From Streptomyces sp. HmicA12 (lineage in GTDB: Bacteria > Actinomycetota > Actinomycetes > Streptomycetales > Streptomycetaceae), in NCBI RefSeq assembly GCF_000373565.1, contig NZ_KB891800.1, positions 227,526-291,525 on the forward strand: a DNA stretch of 64,000 nt, read 5' to 3'. The notes under the pieces are model-generated. The model was not told the DNA's origin. It did not search any database and was given only the letters and a program-made list of their open reading frames with translations. The translations under genes and the position numbers were made by a program. Positions 38,097-47,091 of the stretch are shown piece by piece (the first letter of the stretch is position 1; each line of letters opens with the position of its first letter).

Positions 38097-39179
38097 ATGG
38101 GTTCGGTTCGCGTAGCCATCGTCGGCGTGGGCAACTGCGCCGCCTCGCTGGTGCAGGGCGTCGAGTTCTACAAGGACGCTGACTCGGAGACCAAGGTCCC
38201 CGGCCTCATGCACGTCCAGTTCGGCGACTACCACGTGGGTGACGTCGAGTTCGTCGCCGCGTTCGACGTCGACGCGAAGAAGGTCGGCCTCGACCTCGCG
38301 GACGCCATCGGCGCCTCGGAGAACAACACCATCAAGATCTGCGACGTTCCGAACACGGGCGTCCAGGTCCAGCGTGGCCACACGCTCGACGGTCTGGGCA
38401 AGTACTACCGCGAGACGATCGAGGAGTCCGACGAGGCCCCGGCCGACGTCGTCCAGATCCTCAAGGACAAGCAGGTCGACGTTCTCGTCTGCTACCTGCC
38501 CGTCGGTTCCGAGGACGCGGCGAAGTTCTACGCCCAGTGCGCCATCGACGCCAAGGTCGCGTTCGTCAACGCTCTCCCGGTCTTCATCGCCGGTACCAAG
38601 GAGTGGGCGGACAAGTTCACCGAGGCCGGCGTCCCGATCGTCGGCGACGACATCAAGTCGCAGGTCGGCGCGACCATCACGCACCGCGTGATGGCGAAGC
38701 TGTTCGAGGACCGCGGTGTCCGTCTTGAGCGCACCATGCAGCTCAACGTCGGCGGCAACATGGACTTCAAGAACATGCTCGAGCGCGACCGCCTCGAGTC
38801 GAAGAAGATCTCGAAGACGCAGGCCGTCACCTCGCAGATCCGCGACCGCGAGCTGGGCGACAAGAACGTCCACATCGGCCCGTCCGACTACGTCGCGTGG
38901 CTCGACGACCGCAAGTGGGCGTACGTCCGCCTCGAGGGCCGCGCCTTCGGTGAGGTTCCGCTGAACCTCGAGTACAAGCTCGAGGTCTGGGACTCCCCGA
39001 ACTCCGCGGGTGTCATCATCGACGCCGTGCGCGCCGCGAAGATCGCCAAGGACCGCGGCATCGGCGGCCCGATCCTCTCCGCGTCCTCGTACTTCATGAA
39101 GTCCCCGCCGGTTCAGTACTTCGACGACGAGGCCTACGAGAACGTCGAGAAGTTCATCAAGGGTGAAGTCGAGCGCTGA
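38097..39179 (+). CDS. ino1: myo-Inositol-1-phosphate synthase
   Basis: The 360-residue NAD-dependent enzyme converts glucose-6-phosphate to inositol-1-phosphate for phosphatidylinositol and mycothiol. [16 protein letters not shown] is the NAD motif, and [15 protein letters not shown] with [12 protein letters not shown] are the catalytic-core motifs. The length is that of actinobacterial Ino1. GGGAGC precedes ATG 38097. Control by the adjacent PadR protein is likely. Confidence 0.96.
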   Translation: MGSVRVAIVGVGNCAASLVQGVEFYKDADSETKVPGLMHVQFGDYHVGDVEFVAAFDVDAKKVGLDLADAIGASENNTIKICDVPNTGVQVQRGHTLDGLGKYYRETIEESDEAPADVVQILKDKQVDVLVCYLPVGSEDAAKFYAQCAIDAKVAFVNALPVFIAGTKEWADKFTEAGVPIVGDDIKSQVGATITHRVMAKLFEDRGVRLERTMQLNVGGNMDFKNMLERDRLESKKISKTQAVTSQIRDRELGDKNVHIGPSDYVAWLDDRKWAYVRLEGRAFGEVPLNLEYKLEVWDSPNSAGVIIDAVRAAKIAKDRGIGGPILSASSYFMKSPPVQYFDDEAYENVEKFIKGEVER

Positions 39180-39210
39180 GCGCTGACCTTCCCTGACGGC
39201 CGGTCCGGGT

Positions 39211-39224
39211 GTTTCACGTGAAAC
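39211..39224. other. parS: parS site (exact) with extra half site
   Basis: GTTTCACGTGAAAC is followed directly by CGTGAAACAC, a second half site, making a compound element between ino1 and the MFS gene. Confidence 0.92.
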
Positions 39225-39254
39225 CGTGAAACACCCGCTGCCCGAAGGCTCTTG

Positions 39255-39292
39255 AGGCCCCCGGATCACACACGTCGTGTGCCCGGGGGCCT
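39255..39292 (+). terminator. Terminator after ino1
   Basis: AGGCCCCCGG and CCGGGGGCCT form a 10-bp stem, with an inner dyad (CACAC/GTGTG) and TTCTC following. Confidence 0.8.
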
Positions 39293-39316
39293 TTCTCGTA
39301 TGTGAGGCTGTGCCCC

Positions 39317-40570
39317 ATGGCTGTCGTCCGTGACCTGCGCGCACTGCTGCGCCTGCGTGACTTCCGGCGCCTGCTCACCCTGCGGCTGCTCTCTCAGGGC
39401 GCGGACGGCGTGTACCAGGTCGCGCTCGCCACGTACGTCGTCTTCTCCCCGGAGAAGCAGACCTCCCCTGCCGCGATCGCCTCGGCGATGGCCGTCCTGC
39501 TGCTGCCCTACTCACTCGTGGGCCCGTTCGCGGGCGTCCTGCTGGACCGCTGGCGCCGCCGTCAGGTCTTCCTCTACGGCAACCTGCTGCGCGTCCTGCT
39601 CGCCTCCGCGACAGCCGGCCTCATGCTGAGCCACGCGCCGGACTGGCTTTTCTACGCCTCCGCCCTCTGCGTCACCGCCGTCAACCGCTTCGTCCTGTCC
39701 GGACTCTCGGCCGCGCTCCCTCGTGTCGTCGACGCCGACCGTCTCGTCGTGGCCAACTCGCTCTCGCCGACAGCGGGGACACTCGCCGCGACCCTGGGCG
39801 GCGGCCTGGCCTTCGTGGTCCGCCTCGTCGGCTCGGACTCCGACGCGGCGGTGGTCCTGCTCGGCGCCTTCCTCTACCTCTGCGCGGCACTCGCCTCGCT
39901 GCGCATGGACGTACAGCTCCTCGGCCCCGACCCGGAGTTGGTGCAGCCGCGTCTCAAGGCGGCCCTGTCCGGCACGGCGCGGGATCTGCTCTCCGGAGTA
40001 CGCCACCTCGCTTCCCGGCGGCCCGCGGCGCGCGCTCTGGCCGCGATGACAGCGATGCGGTTCTGCTACGGCGCCCTGCTCGTCATGGTGCTGATGCTGT
40101 GCCGGTACGCCTGGTCGTCCACGGAGTCCGACGGCCTGGCTCTGCTCGGTCTCGCCGTCGGGATCTCAGGGGCCGGGTTCTTCGTCGCCGCCGTCATCAC
40201 TCCGGCGGCCGTGGGGCGCTTCGGCGCGAACGGCTGGATGGCGATCTGCGCCGGCATCGCCGCCGTCCTGGAGCTCGCCCTGGGGCTCTCCTTCGAACCG
40301 GCTCCGACGCTGGTGGCCGCCTTCGTCCTGGGCCTCACCACACAAGGCGCGAAGATCGCCACCGATACGGTCGTGCAATCGTCCGTCGACGACGGCTTCC
40401 GGGGCCGGGTCTTCTCCGTCTATGACGTCCTGTTCAACGCCTCGTTCGTCGGTGCGGCCGCGGTCGCCGCGCTGATGCTGCCGCCGGACGGGCGCTCGGT
40501 GCCGCTCGTGATCCTGGTCGCGGCCGTCTATGCCGTCGTCGCGCTGACGATGCGTCGTCGTTTCACGTGA
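39317..40570 (+). CDS. MFS transporter
   Basis: The 417-residue protein has 12 predicted helices. FRRLLTLRLLSQGADGVYQVALATYVVFSPE and LLPYSLVGPFAGVLLDRWRRR are typical of MFS exporters of the enterobactin-exporter (EntS)-like class. ATG 39317 is used; the TTG-like upstream extension at 39302 is unlikely. Its stop codon lies inside a parS site. The substrate is unknown. Confidence 0.87.
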   Translation: MAVVRDLRALLRLRDFRRLLTLRLLSQGADGVYQVALATYVVFSPEKQTSPAAIASAMAVLLLPYSLVGPFAGVLLDRWRRRQVFLYGNLLRVLLASATAGLMLSHAPDWLFYASALCVTAVNRFVLSGLSAALPRVVDADRLVVANSLSPTAGTLAATLGGGLAFVVRLVGSDSDAAVVLLGAFLYLCAALASLRMDVQLLGPDPELVQPRLKAALSGTARDLLSGVRHLASRRPAARALAAMTAMRFCYGALLVMVLMLCRYAWSSTESDGLALLGLAVGISGAGFFVAAVITPAAVGRFGANGWMAICAGIAAVLELALGLSFEPAPTLVAAFVLGLTTQGAKIATDTVVQSSVDDGFRGRVFSVYDVLFNASFVGAAAVAALMLPPDGRSVPLVILVAAVYAVVALTMRRRFT

Positions 40571-40573
40571 AAC
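40560..40573. other. parS: parS site (exact) overlapping a stop codon
   Basis: GTTTCACGTGAAAC contains the TGA stop (40568-40570) of the MFS gene. Confidence 0.92.
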
Positions 40574-40603
40574 AACGCCCCTTCACGAACGAACCGGGGC
40601 TCT

Positions 40604-40617
40604 GTTTCACGTGAAAC
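40604..40617. other. parS: parS site (exact), paired with the site 44 bp away
   Basis: GTTTCACGTGAAAC in the convergent gap between the MFS gene and pcnA. The 44-bp spacing from the previous copy makes this the tightest pair in the window. Confidence 0.92.
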
Positions 40618-40641
40618 AAAACCCCGGTCACCGAGAACCAC

Positions 40642-42114
40642 TCAGTCCTGCGCGAGCCCGGCCCACCACTCCTTGAGCGCCGCGGTGGCCGCTTCGTACT
40701 CCATCGGCCCGTTCTCCAGGCGCAGCTCCAGCAGGAACTTGTACGCCTGCCCGATCACCGGCCCCGGGCCCACGTCCAGAATCTCCATGATCTGGTTGCC
40801 GTCCAGGTCCGGCCGGATCGAGTCCAGCTCCTCCTGCTCCTGAAGACGCGCGATGCGCTCCTCAAGGCCGTCGTAGGCGCGGGACAGGGTGTTCGCCTTG
40901 CGCTTGTTGCGCGTCGTGCAGTCGGAGCGGGTCAGCTTGTGCAGCCTCTCCAGGAGCGGACCGGCGTCCCGTACGTAGCGACGTACGGCGGAGTCCGTCC
41001 ACTCGCCGGTGCCGTAGCCGTGGAAGCGCAGGTGCAGCTCGACGAGGCGCGAGACGTCCTTCACCAGTTCGTTGGAGTACTTGAGCGCGGTCATGCGCTT
41101 CTTCGTCATCTTGGCGCCGACCACCTCGTGGTGGTGGAAGGAGACCCGGCCGTCGTTCTCGAAGCGGCGCGTACGGGGCTTGCCGATGTCGTGCAGCAGA
41201 GCCGCGAGGCGCAGCGTCAGGTCGGGGCCGTCGGTCTCCAGCGCCATCGCCTGCTCGAGGACGATCAGCGTGTGGTCGTAGACGTCCTTGTGCCGGTGGT
41301 GCTCGTCGCGCTCCAGGCGCAGGGCGGGCAGCTCGGGCAGTACACGGTCGGCGAGGCCGGTGTCGACGAGCAGGGTGAGGCCCTTGCGCGGGTGCGCGGA
41401 GAGGATCAGCTTGTTGAGCTCGTCCCGGACGCGCTCCGCGGAGACGATGTCGATCCGACCCGCCATCGCCTTCATCGCGGCGACGACGTCGGGAGCCACC
41501 TCGAAGTCGAGCTGAGCGGCGAACCGGGCGGCCCGCATCATCCGCAGCGGGTCGTCGGAGAAGGAGTCCTCCGGGGTGCCGGGGGTGCGCAGGACGCGTG
41601 CGGCCAGGTCCTCGAGGCCGCCGTGCGGGTCGATGAAGTCCTTCTCCGGCAGCGCGACGGCCATCGCGTTCACGGTGAAGTCGCGGCGGACGAGGTCCTC
41701 CTCGATCGAGTCGCCGTACGACACCTCGGGCTTGCGGGAGGTGCGGTCGTACGCCTCGGAGCGGTACGTCGTGACCTCGATCTCGAAGGTCTGGTCGACG
41801 CCCTCGACGCGACCGTGCTTCTGGCAGCCGACGGTGCCGAACGCGATCCCGACTTCCCAGACCGCGTCGGCCCAGGGCCGGACGATCTTCAGTACGTCCT
41901 CGGGGCGGGCGTCGGTGGTGAAGTCCAGATCGTTGCCGAGCCGGCCGAGCAGTGCGTCCCGGACCGATCCGCCGACCAGGGCGAGCGAGAACCCGGCCTC
42001 CTGGAATCGGCGGGCGAGGTCGTCTGCGACAGGTGAGACCCGCAGCAATTCGCTGACCGCGAGGCGCTGCACCTGGCTCAGGGCACTGGGGTTTTCTTCA
42101 TTGGCGTTCGGCAC
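40642..42114 (-). CDS. pcnA: CCA tRNA nucleotidyltransferase
   Basis: The 490-residue class II enzyme adds or repairs the CCA end of tRNA. Motifs GGSVRDALLG and DLDFTTDA form the catalytic head, RRDFTVNAMA follows, and an HD domain (LLHDIGKPRTRRF) is in the C-terminal half as in actinobacterial forms. GTG 42114 has TACCCT 8 nt upstream and no ribosome binding site, so it may be leaderless. Confidence 0.95.
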   Translation of the reverse strand: MPNANEENPSALSQVQRLAVSELLRVSPVADDLARRFQEAGFSLALVGGSVRDALLGRLGNDLDFTTDARPEDVLKIVRPWADAVWEVGIAFGTVGCQKHGRVEGVDQTFEIEVTTYRSEAYDRTSRKPEVSYGDSIEEDLVRRDFTVNAMAVALPEKDFIDPHGGLEDLAARVLRTPGTPEDSFSDDPLRMMRAARFAAQLDFEVAPDVVAAMKAMAGRIDIVSAERVRDELNKLILSAHPRKGLTLLVDTGLADRVLPELPALRLERDEHHRHKDVYDHTLIVLEQAMALETDGPDLTLRLAALLHDIGKPRTRRFENDGRVSFHHHEVVGAKMTKKRMTALKYSNELVKDVSRLVELHLRFHGYGTGEWTDSAVRRYVRDAGPLLERLHKLTRSDCTTRNKRKANTLSRAYDGLEERIARLQEQEELDSIRPDLDGNQIMEILDVGPGPVIGQAYKFLLELRLENGPMEYEAATAALKEWWAGLAQD

Positions 42115-42309
42115 AACAGGACAGGGTACGTGCCTCGGGCGGCCCGGGCCGAACCGTTTGCCGGGCCCACGGCGTCCACCTGATGAGCGGCCCCCTACCC
42201 TGGCTGCACGATCTTGTGGGGCGGACCCAGGCACTCAGGCACAGTGCTCCTCGTTACCATGCGTGGACACATCTGCGACCACTGACGACGACGAGGGACG
42301 GACGAGCGC

Positions 42310-44673
42310 GTGGCCGAGGCGGCAGACTTCCCAGGGATGAGTCCCTCTCCTGCCCGCCGACTGCTGCGGCGCACGGGAGCCGCGCTCGCCGCGGCGCCCC
42401 TGCTCGCGGCGCCCCTGCTGTCCGGCGCCACCACCGCCCAGGCCGCCGCTCCGGCCGCGGCCACCGCCGACGCGACCGGAACGAGCACGGTCGCCGTGGC
42501 GGTGAACCAGCTCTCGCCCAGCGCACCGACCGAGGGCGACACCCTCACGGTCACGGGCAAGGTCACCAACAACGGCAAGCAGGCCGTCACCGACGCGTAC
42601 ATCGGCCTGCGGGTCGGCACGTCCTACAACGGGCGCATGGCCGTCGACGACGCCGCGAAGAACTCCACGGGTGGCTACCCGGACGGCACCGATGTGGCGA
42701 GCAAGTACGCCGAGAAGGTCGCCACGCTGAAGCCCGGCGCCACCCAGGACTTCACGCTCTCCGTGCCCGTCAAGGCGCTGCACCTCGGCGCCGACGGGGT
42801 GTACCAGATCAGCGCCGCCCTCAAGGGGCAGACAGCGTCCGCTCCGTATCCGCAGACCCTCGGCATCCAGCGGACCTTCCTGCCCTGGCAGCCCGACGCC
42901 GCGGGCACGAGGACGAAGACGACGGTCCTGTGGCCGCTGATCTCCGACACCGGCCTCACGGCCGAGACGGGGACGGACGAACAGCAGACCCCTGTCTTCA
43001 CCAACGACGACCTCGCGAAGGAGATCGGTCCCGGTGGCCGGCTCCAGCAGATGCTGTCGCTCGGCAGGACGTTGGACGTCACCTGGGTGATCGACCCCGA
43101 CCTGCTGGCCTCGGTCGACGCGATGACGGAGACGTACAAGATCAAGGAAGCGAACGGAAAGCTCACCTCGGGCAAGGACCAGGCGCGCGCCAAGGAATGG
43201 CTGAACGACCTGCAGGCCGCGGTGCAGGGCCAGAAGGTCGTCACGCTGCCGTTCGCCGACCCGGACCTGGCCTCGCTCGCCCACAGCGGCACGAAGGTCA
43301 CCGGGTCCCTGAGCCACCTCAAGGACGCCACCGACGCCGCCGTGCTGACCGTGGACACGATCCTCCACGTCACTCCGGACGCGTCCTACGCGTGGCCCGT
43401 CGAGGGCGCTGTCGACCCGGACATCGTCAAGGTCGCCACGTCCGCGGGGTCCGACAAGATCATCGCGCGCAGCGACAGCCTCCAGGAGACCAACAAGCTC
43501 CAGTACACTCCGTCCGCCGCGCGGCCCATCGGTGGCGGCACCACCGCGCTGGTCGCCGACGCGCGCCTGTCGACCGCCTTCCAGGGCGACATGACGGGCG
43601 CCGAGAGCTCCACGCTCGCCGTGCAGAGGTTCCTCGCCCAGAGCCTGATGCTCGACCGCCAGACGGACCAGCAACGCAGCGTCCTCATCGCCCCGCAGCG
43701 CATGCCCACCGCCAGCCAGGCCCAGACGATGGCGAAGGCGCTGGCGGTGCTGCAGGGCTCCACCTGGTCCCAGTCCCAGAGCCTGTCCGACACCGCAGCG
43801 GCGAAGCCCGACCCGGGCGCGACCACCCGCGTGCCGTCCACGCGCGCGTACCCGTCGAAGCTGCGCAAGCAGGAGCTGCCGCAGTCGGCCTACGAGCAGA
43901 TCCAGGCCACCCAGCGCGAGCTCGAGAACTTCAAGGTCGTCCTCACCGACGAGTCGCGTGTGGTCACTCCCTTCGGCCGCGCCATGGACCGTGAGATGTC
44001 CACGTCCTGGCGCGGCGGCACCGCGGCGTCGGACGGCTTCCGCACCGGTGTCTCGGAGTATCTGAAGGGCCTCACCGATCAGGTGTCGCTGATCGAGAAG
44101 TCCCAGGTGAAGCTCTCCGGACGCAGCGCCACCATCCCGGTGTCGGTCCAGAACAACCTGTGGCAGGACGTCGACCACCTCAAGCTGCGGCTCACGTCCG
44201 ACAACGGCACCCGCCTCAAGATCGGCGACGGCGCCTCCCAGGACCAGGTGGTGACGATCGCCAGTGGCCACAGCCAGTCGGTGAAGTTCACCACCACGGC
44301 CAAGGCCACCGGTCCCGTCTGGGTCTACGCCCAGCTCCTCACCGAGGACAACCAGCCCTACGGCAAGCAGATCGCCTTCCAGGTGGACGTCACCGAGGTC
44401 ACCCCGACGGTGATGCTCGTGATCGCCGGCGGCGTCCTGCTGCTGGTCCTGGCCGGGTTCAGGATGTACACCCAGCGCAAGCGCGCCGTCGCCGCCAAGG
44501 CCGTGGCGAACGGTCCGCAGGACGACTCCGAGGCGGCTGCCGAAGCCGAACCCGAGGACGAGCCGGCGGCCCCCACCCGGGCGGATGTGCCGCAGCAGCC
44601 GAGTGACCCGACGGCTGACACCACTTCCGAAAGCACGGCCCCGTCGAGCACGGGTGAGAGAGTGGACCGTTGA
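42310..44673 (+). CDS. Secreted/membrane-anchored protein of the pcnA-murJ locus (DUF6049-like)
   Basis: The 787-residue protein has a signal peptide (RRLLRRTGAALAAAPLLAAPLLSGATTAQA), a long extracytoplasmic part with CARDB-like beta repeats at the start (LTVTGKVTNNGKQAVTDAYIG) and again near residue 600, and one membrane helix near the end (VMLVIAGGVLLLVLAGF) with a charged Glu/Ala tail. This matches the protein found between pcnA and murJ in actinobacteria (Rv3909-like). GTG 42310 is used; ATG 42337 is an alternative. The function is unknown; the place suggests the cell envelope. Confidence 0.82.
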   Translation: MAEAADFPGMSPSPARRLLRRTGAALAAAPLLAAPLLSGATTAQAAAPAAATADATGTSTVAVAVNQLSPSAPTEGDTLTVTGKVTNNGKQAVTDAYIGLRVGTSYNGRMAVDDAAKNSTGGYPDGTDVASKYAEKVATLKPGATQDFTLSVPVKALHLGADGVYQISAALKGQTASAPYPQTLGIQRTFLPWQPDAAGTRTKTTVLWPLISDTGLTAETGTDEQQTPVFTNDDLAKEIGPGGRLQQMLSLGRTLDVTWVIDPDLLASVDAMTETYKIKEANGKLTSGKDQARAKEWLNDLQAAVQGQKVVTLPFADPDLASLAHSGTKVTGSLSHLKDATDAAVLTVDTILHVTPDASYAWPVEGAVDPDIVKVATSAGSDKIIARSDSLQETNKLQYTPSAARPIGGGTTALVADARLSTAFQGDMTGAESSTLAVQRFLAQSLMLDRQTDQQRSVLIAPQRMPTASQAQTMAKALAVLQGSTWSQSQSLSDTAAAKPDPGATTRVPSTRAYPSKLRKQELPQSAYEQIQATQRELENFKVVLTDESRVVTPFGRAMDREMSTSWRGGTAASDGFRTGVSEYLKGLTDQVSLIEKSQVKLSGRSATIPVSVQNNLWQDVDHLKLRLTSDNGTRLKIGDGASQDQVVTIASGHSQSVKFTTTAKATGPVWVYAQLLTEDNQPYGKQIAFQVDVTEVTPTVMLVIAGGVLLLVLAGFRMYTQRKRAVAAKAVANGPQDDSEAAAEAEPEDEPAAPTRADVPQQPSDPTADTTSESTAPSSTGERVDR

Positions 44674-44718
44674 GCGATGGCGTGGCCGGTGGGCCGGGGA
44701 CGATGAGGTGGGGTAACC

Positions 44719-46971
44719 ATGAACGCGCCGTACGACGGTGACCGTGGCCAGGGCTCGGGCGGCTCTGCCTCGGGCGACGGCCACCCGTACGCCGGCTCCC
44801 ACGGTGCCGGCGGGCAGGTCCCGCCGCCCCAGCCGGCTCCCGACGCGTATCCGCAGGACGCGTACCTCCAGGACGCCTACGACCAGGATCCGTACCGCGC
44901 GCAGGACCTGAGCGCGCAGGACCCGGTCACCGAGGCGCTCTACGACCGCGCCGCGCATCCCCCACCGCCTCCGGGCACGTACCAGGCGCAGCAGCCGATG
45001 TACGCGCAGCCGTCCGCGAACCAGTACCAGCCGGATCCCCGCGTGTGGGCACAGACGCCGCCGCCGGAGCCGGAGGGCCCCACCCAGTACCTGCCGTACG
45101 GCGACGACGCCCGGACGACGCAGTTCGTGGGCGTCGACGACCTGGTGACGCAGGCGAGCGACGAGCGCCAGGAGCCGGACGCCTTCGCGCACCTCTTCCG
45201 TGACCAGCAGCCGGGCTACAGCGGGGGCCGCGCGCCCGTCGGGCAGCAGCCGGTCGACGACCAGACCCAGGTCCTCGGCCAGGTCGCGCCTCCCGTGCCG
45301 CCGCCGGCCACCGCGCCCGCCCCTGCCGCCCCCAAGAAGGGCGGCCGCGCCTCAGGTCTGCTGAAGTCGAGCGCGGTGATGGCGGCGGGCACGCTCGTCT
45401 CCCGCCTCACCGGTTTCGTCCGCACCATGGTGATCACCGCGGCGCTCGGTGCCGGGCTCCTCGGTGACACGTGGACCGTCGCGTACACGCTGCCGACGAT
45501 GATCTACATCCTGACCGTCGGCGGCGGCCTGAACTCGGTGTTCGTGCCGCAGCTGGTCCGCGCCATGAAGGAGGACGAGGACGGCGGCGAGGCCTTCGCC
45601 AACCGCCTCCTCACCCTCGTCATGGTGGCCCTCGCGGTGATCGTCGCGGTCGTCGTCTTCGCGGCGCCCCTGCTGATCAAGCTGATGTCGGACACGGTCT
45701 CCAGCAATCCGGCCGCCGACAACGTCGGCGTGACCTTCGCCCGCTACTGCCTGCCCACGATCTTCTTCATGGGTGTGCACGTGGTCATGGGCCAGATCCT
45801 GAACGCCCGCGGGAAGTTCGGCGCGATGATGTGGACCCCGGTCCTCAACAACATCGTCATGATCTTCACGTTCGGCCTGTTCATCCTGGTCTACGGGACC
45901 GCCGCCGAGTCCCACATGGGCGTCACCACGATCCCGCCGGAGGGCGTCCGCCTGCTCGGCATCGGCACCCTGCTCGGCCTCACGGTCCAGTCGCTGGCGA
46001 TGATCCCGTACCTGCGCGAGACCGGCTTCCGCTTCCGGCTGCGGTTCGACTGGAAGGGCCACGGCCTCGGCAAGGCCGTGAAGCTCGCCAAGTGGACCGT
46101 CCTGTTCGTGCTCGCCAACCAGGCGGGCGTCCTGGTCGTCACGCAGCTCGCCACCGCCGCCGGTGAGGCGTCGCCGGTCAACGGCACCGGCATCATGGGC
46201 TACTCCAACGCCCAGCTCATCTGGGGCATGCCGCAGGCGATCATCACCGTCTCCGTCATGGCCGCGATGCTGCCCCGCATCTCGCGCGCCGCTCACGACG
46301 GCGACCCGGGCGCGGTCCGCGACGACATCTCCTCGGGCCTGCGCACCTCCGCGGTCGCGATCGTCCCGGTGGCCTTCATGTTCGTGGCCCTCGGCGTCCC
46401 GATGTGCACCCTGCTCTTCGGCTCCAGCGGCATCGAGGCCGCCCAGTCCATGGGCTACATCCTCATGGCGTTCGGGCTCGGCCTGATCCCGTTCTCCGTC
46501 CAGTACGTCGTCCTGCGCGGCTTCTACGCGTACGAGGACACCCGCACGCCCTTCTACAACACGGTCATCGTCGCCGCGGTCAACGCCGCCGCCTCGGCCC
46601 TGTGCTACATGATCCTGCCCGCCCGCTGGGCCGTCGTCGGCATGGCCTTCTCGTACGGACTCGCGTACGCCATCGGCGTCGGTGTCGCGTGGCGACGGCT
46701 GCGCAAGCGGCTCGGCGGCGACCTGGACGGCGCGAACGTCGTGCGTACGTACGCCCGGCTCTGCCTCGCCTCCGTCCCCGCGACGGTGATCGGCGGCGGA
46801 ATCGGGTATGCGATCACGAAGGCGCTCGGCCACGGCGTGATCGGATCGATCGCGGCGCTGGTCGTCGGTGGTGCCGTGCTGCTGGGCGTCTTCTACGTGG
46901 CGGCCCGCAAGATGCGGATCGAGGAGCTGAATTCGATGGTCGGAATGGTCCGCGGACGTCTTGGTCGCTGA
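44719..46971 (+). CDS. murJ: Lipid II flippase MurJ (MviN)
   Basis: The 750-residue protein has a Pro/Gln/Tyr-rich cytoplasmic N-terminus of about 215 residues, then 14 or so membrane helices of the MurJ fold. MAAGTLVSRLTGFVRTMVITAALG and NVGVTFARYCLPTIFFMGVHVVMGQILNARG are the family signature. It moves lipid II across the membrane. GAGGTGGGG precedes ATG 44719. It is followed by the pseudokinase gene, as in mycobacteria where the two are fused. Confidence 0.94.
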   Translation: MNAPYDGDRGQGSGGSASGDGHPYAGSHGAGGQVPPPQPAPDAYPQDAYLQDAYDQDPYRAQDLSAQDPVTEALYDRAAHPPPPPGTYQAQQPMYAQPSANQYQPDPRVWAQTPPPEPEGPTQYLPYGDDARTTQFVGVDDLVTQASDERQEPDAFAHLFRDQQPGYSGGRAPVGQQPVDDQTQVLGQVAPPVPPPATAPAPAAPKKGGRASGLLKSSAVMAAGTLVSRLTGFVRTMVITAALGAGLLGDTWTVAYTLPTMIYILTVGGGLNSVFVPQLVRAMKEDEDGGEAFANRLLTLVMVALAVIVAVVVFAAPLLIKLMSDTVSSNPAADNVGVTFARYCLPTIFFMGVHVVMGQILNARGKFGAMMWTPVLNNIVMIFTFGLFILVYGTAAESHMGVTTIPPEGVRLLGIGTLLGLTVQSLAMIPYLRETGFRFRLRFDWKGHGLGKAVKLAKWTVLFVLANQAGVLVVTQLATAAGEASPVNGTGIMGYSNAQLIWGMPQAIITVSVMAAMLPRISRAAHDGDPGAVRDDISSGLRTSAVAIVPVAFMFVALGVPMCTLLFGSSGIEAAQSMGYILMAFGLGLIPFSVQYVVLRGFYAYEDTRTPFYNTVIVAAVNAAASALCYMILPARWAVVGMAFSYGLAYAIGVGVAWRRLRKRLGGDLDGANVVRTYARLCLASVPATVIGGGIGYAITKALGHGVIGSIAALVVGGAVLLGVFYVAARKMRIEELNSMVGMVRGRLGR

Positions 46972-47091
46972 CTCGACCGGAAGCGCGCACAACCATCGGC
47001 GACCACCGCGTGTCGTGCATAGCGCCGGACTGTGGGCACAATTGGCTTTGGCGTCGCAGTGAGTGCAACGGATGGGGAGGCAGGAACGACG

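Noticed and set aside
40560..40617. parS pair as an ordinary terminator between convergent genes
   Set aside because: The exact 14-mer recurs throughout the window including in coding sequence, which a terminator would not.
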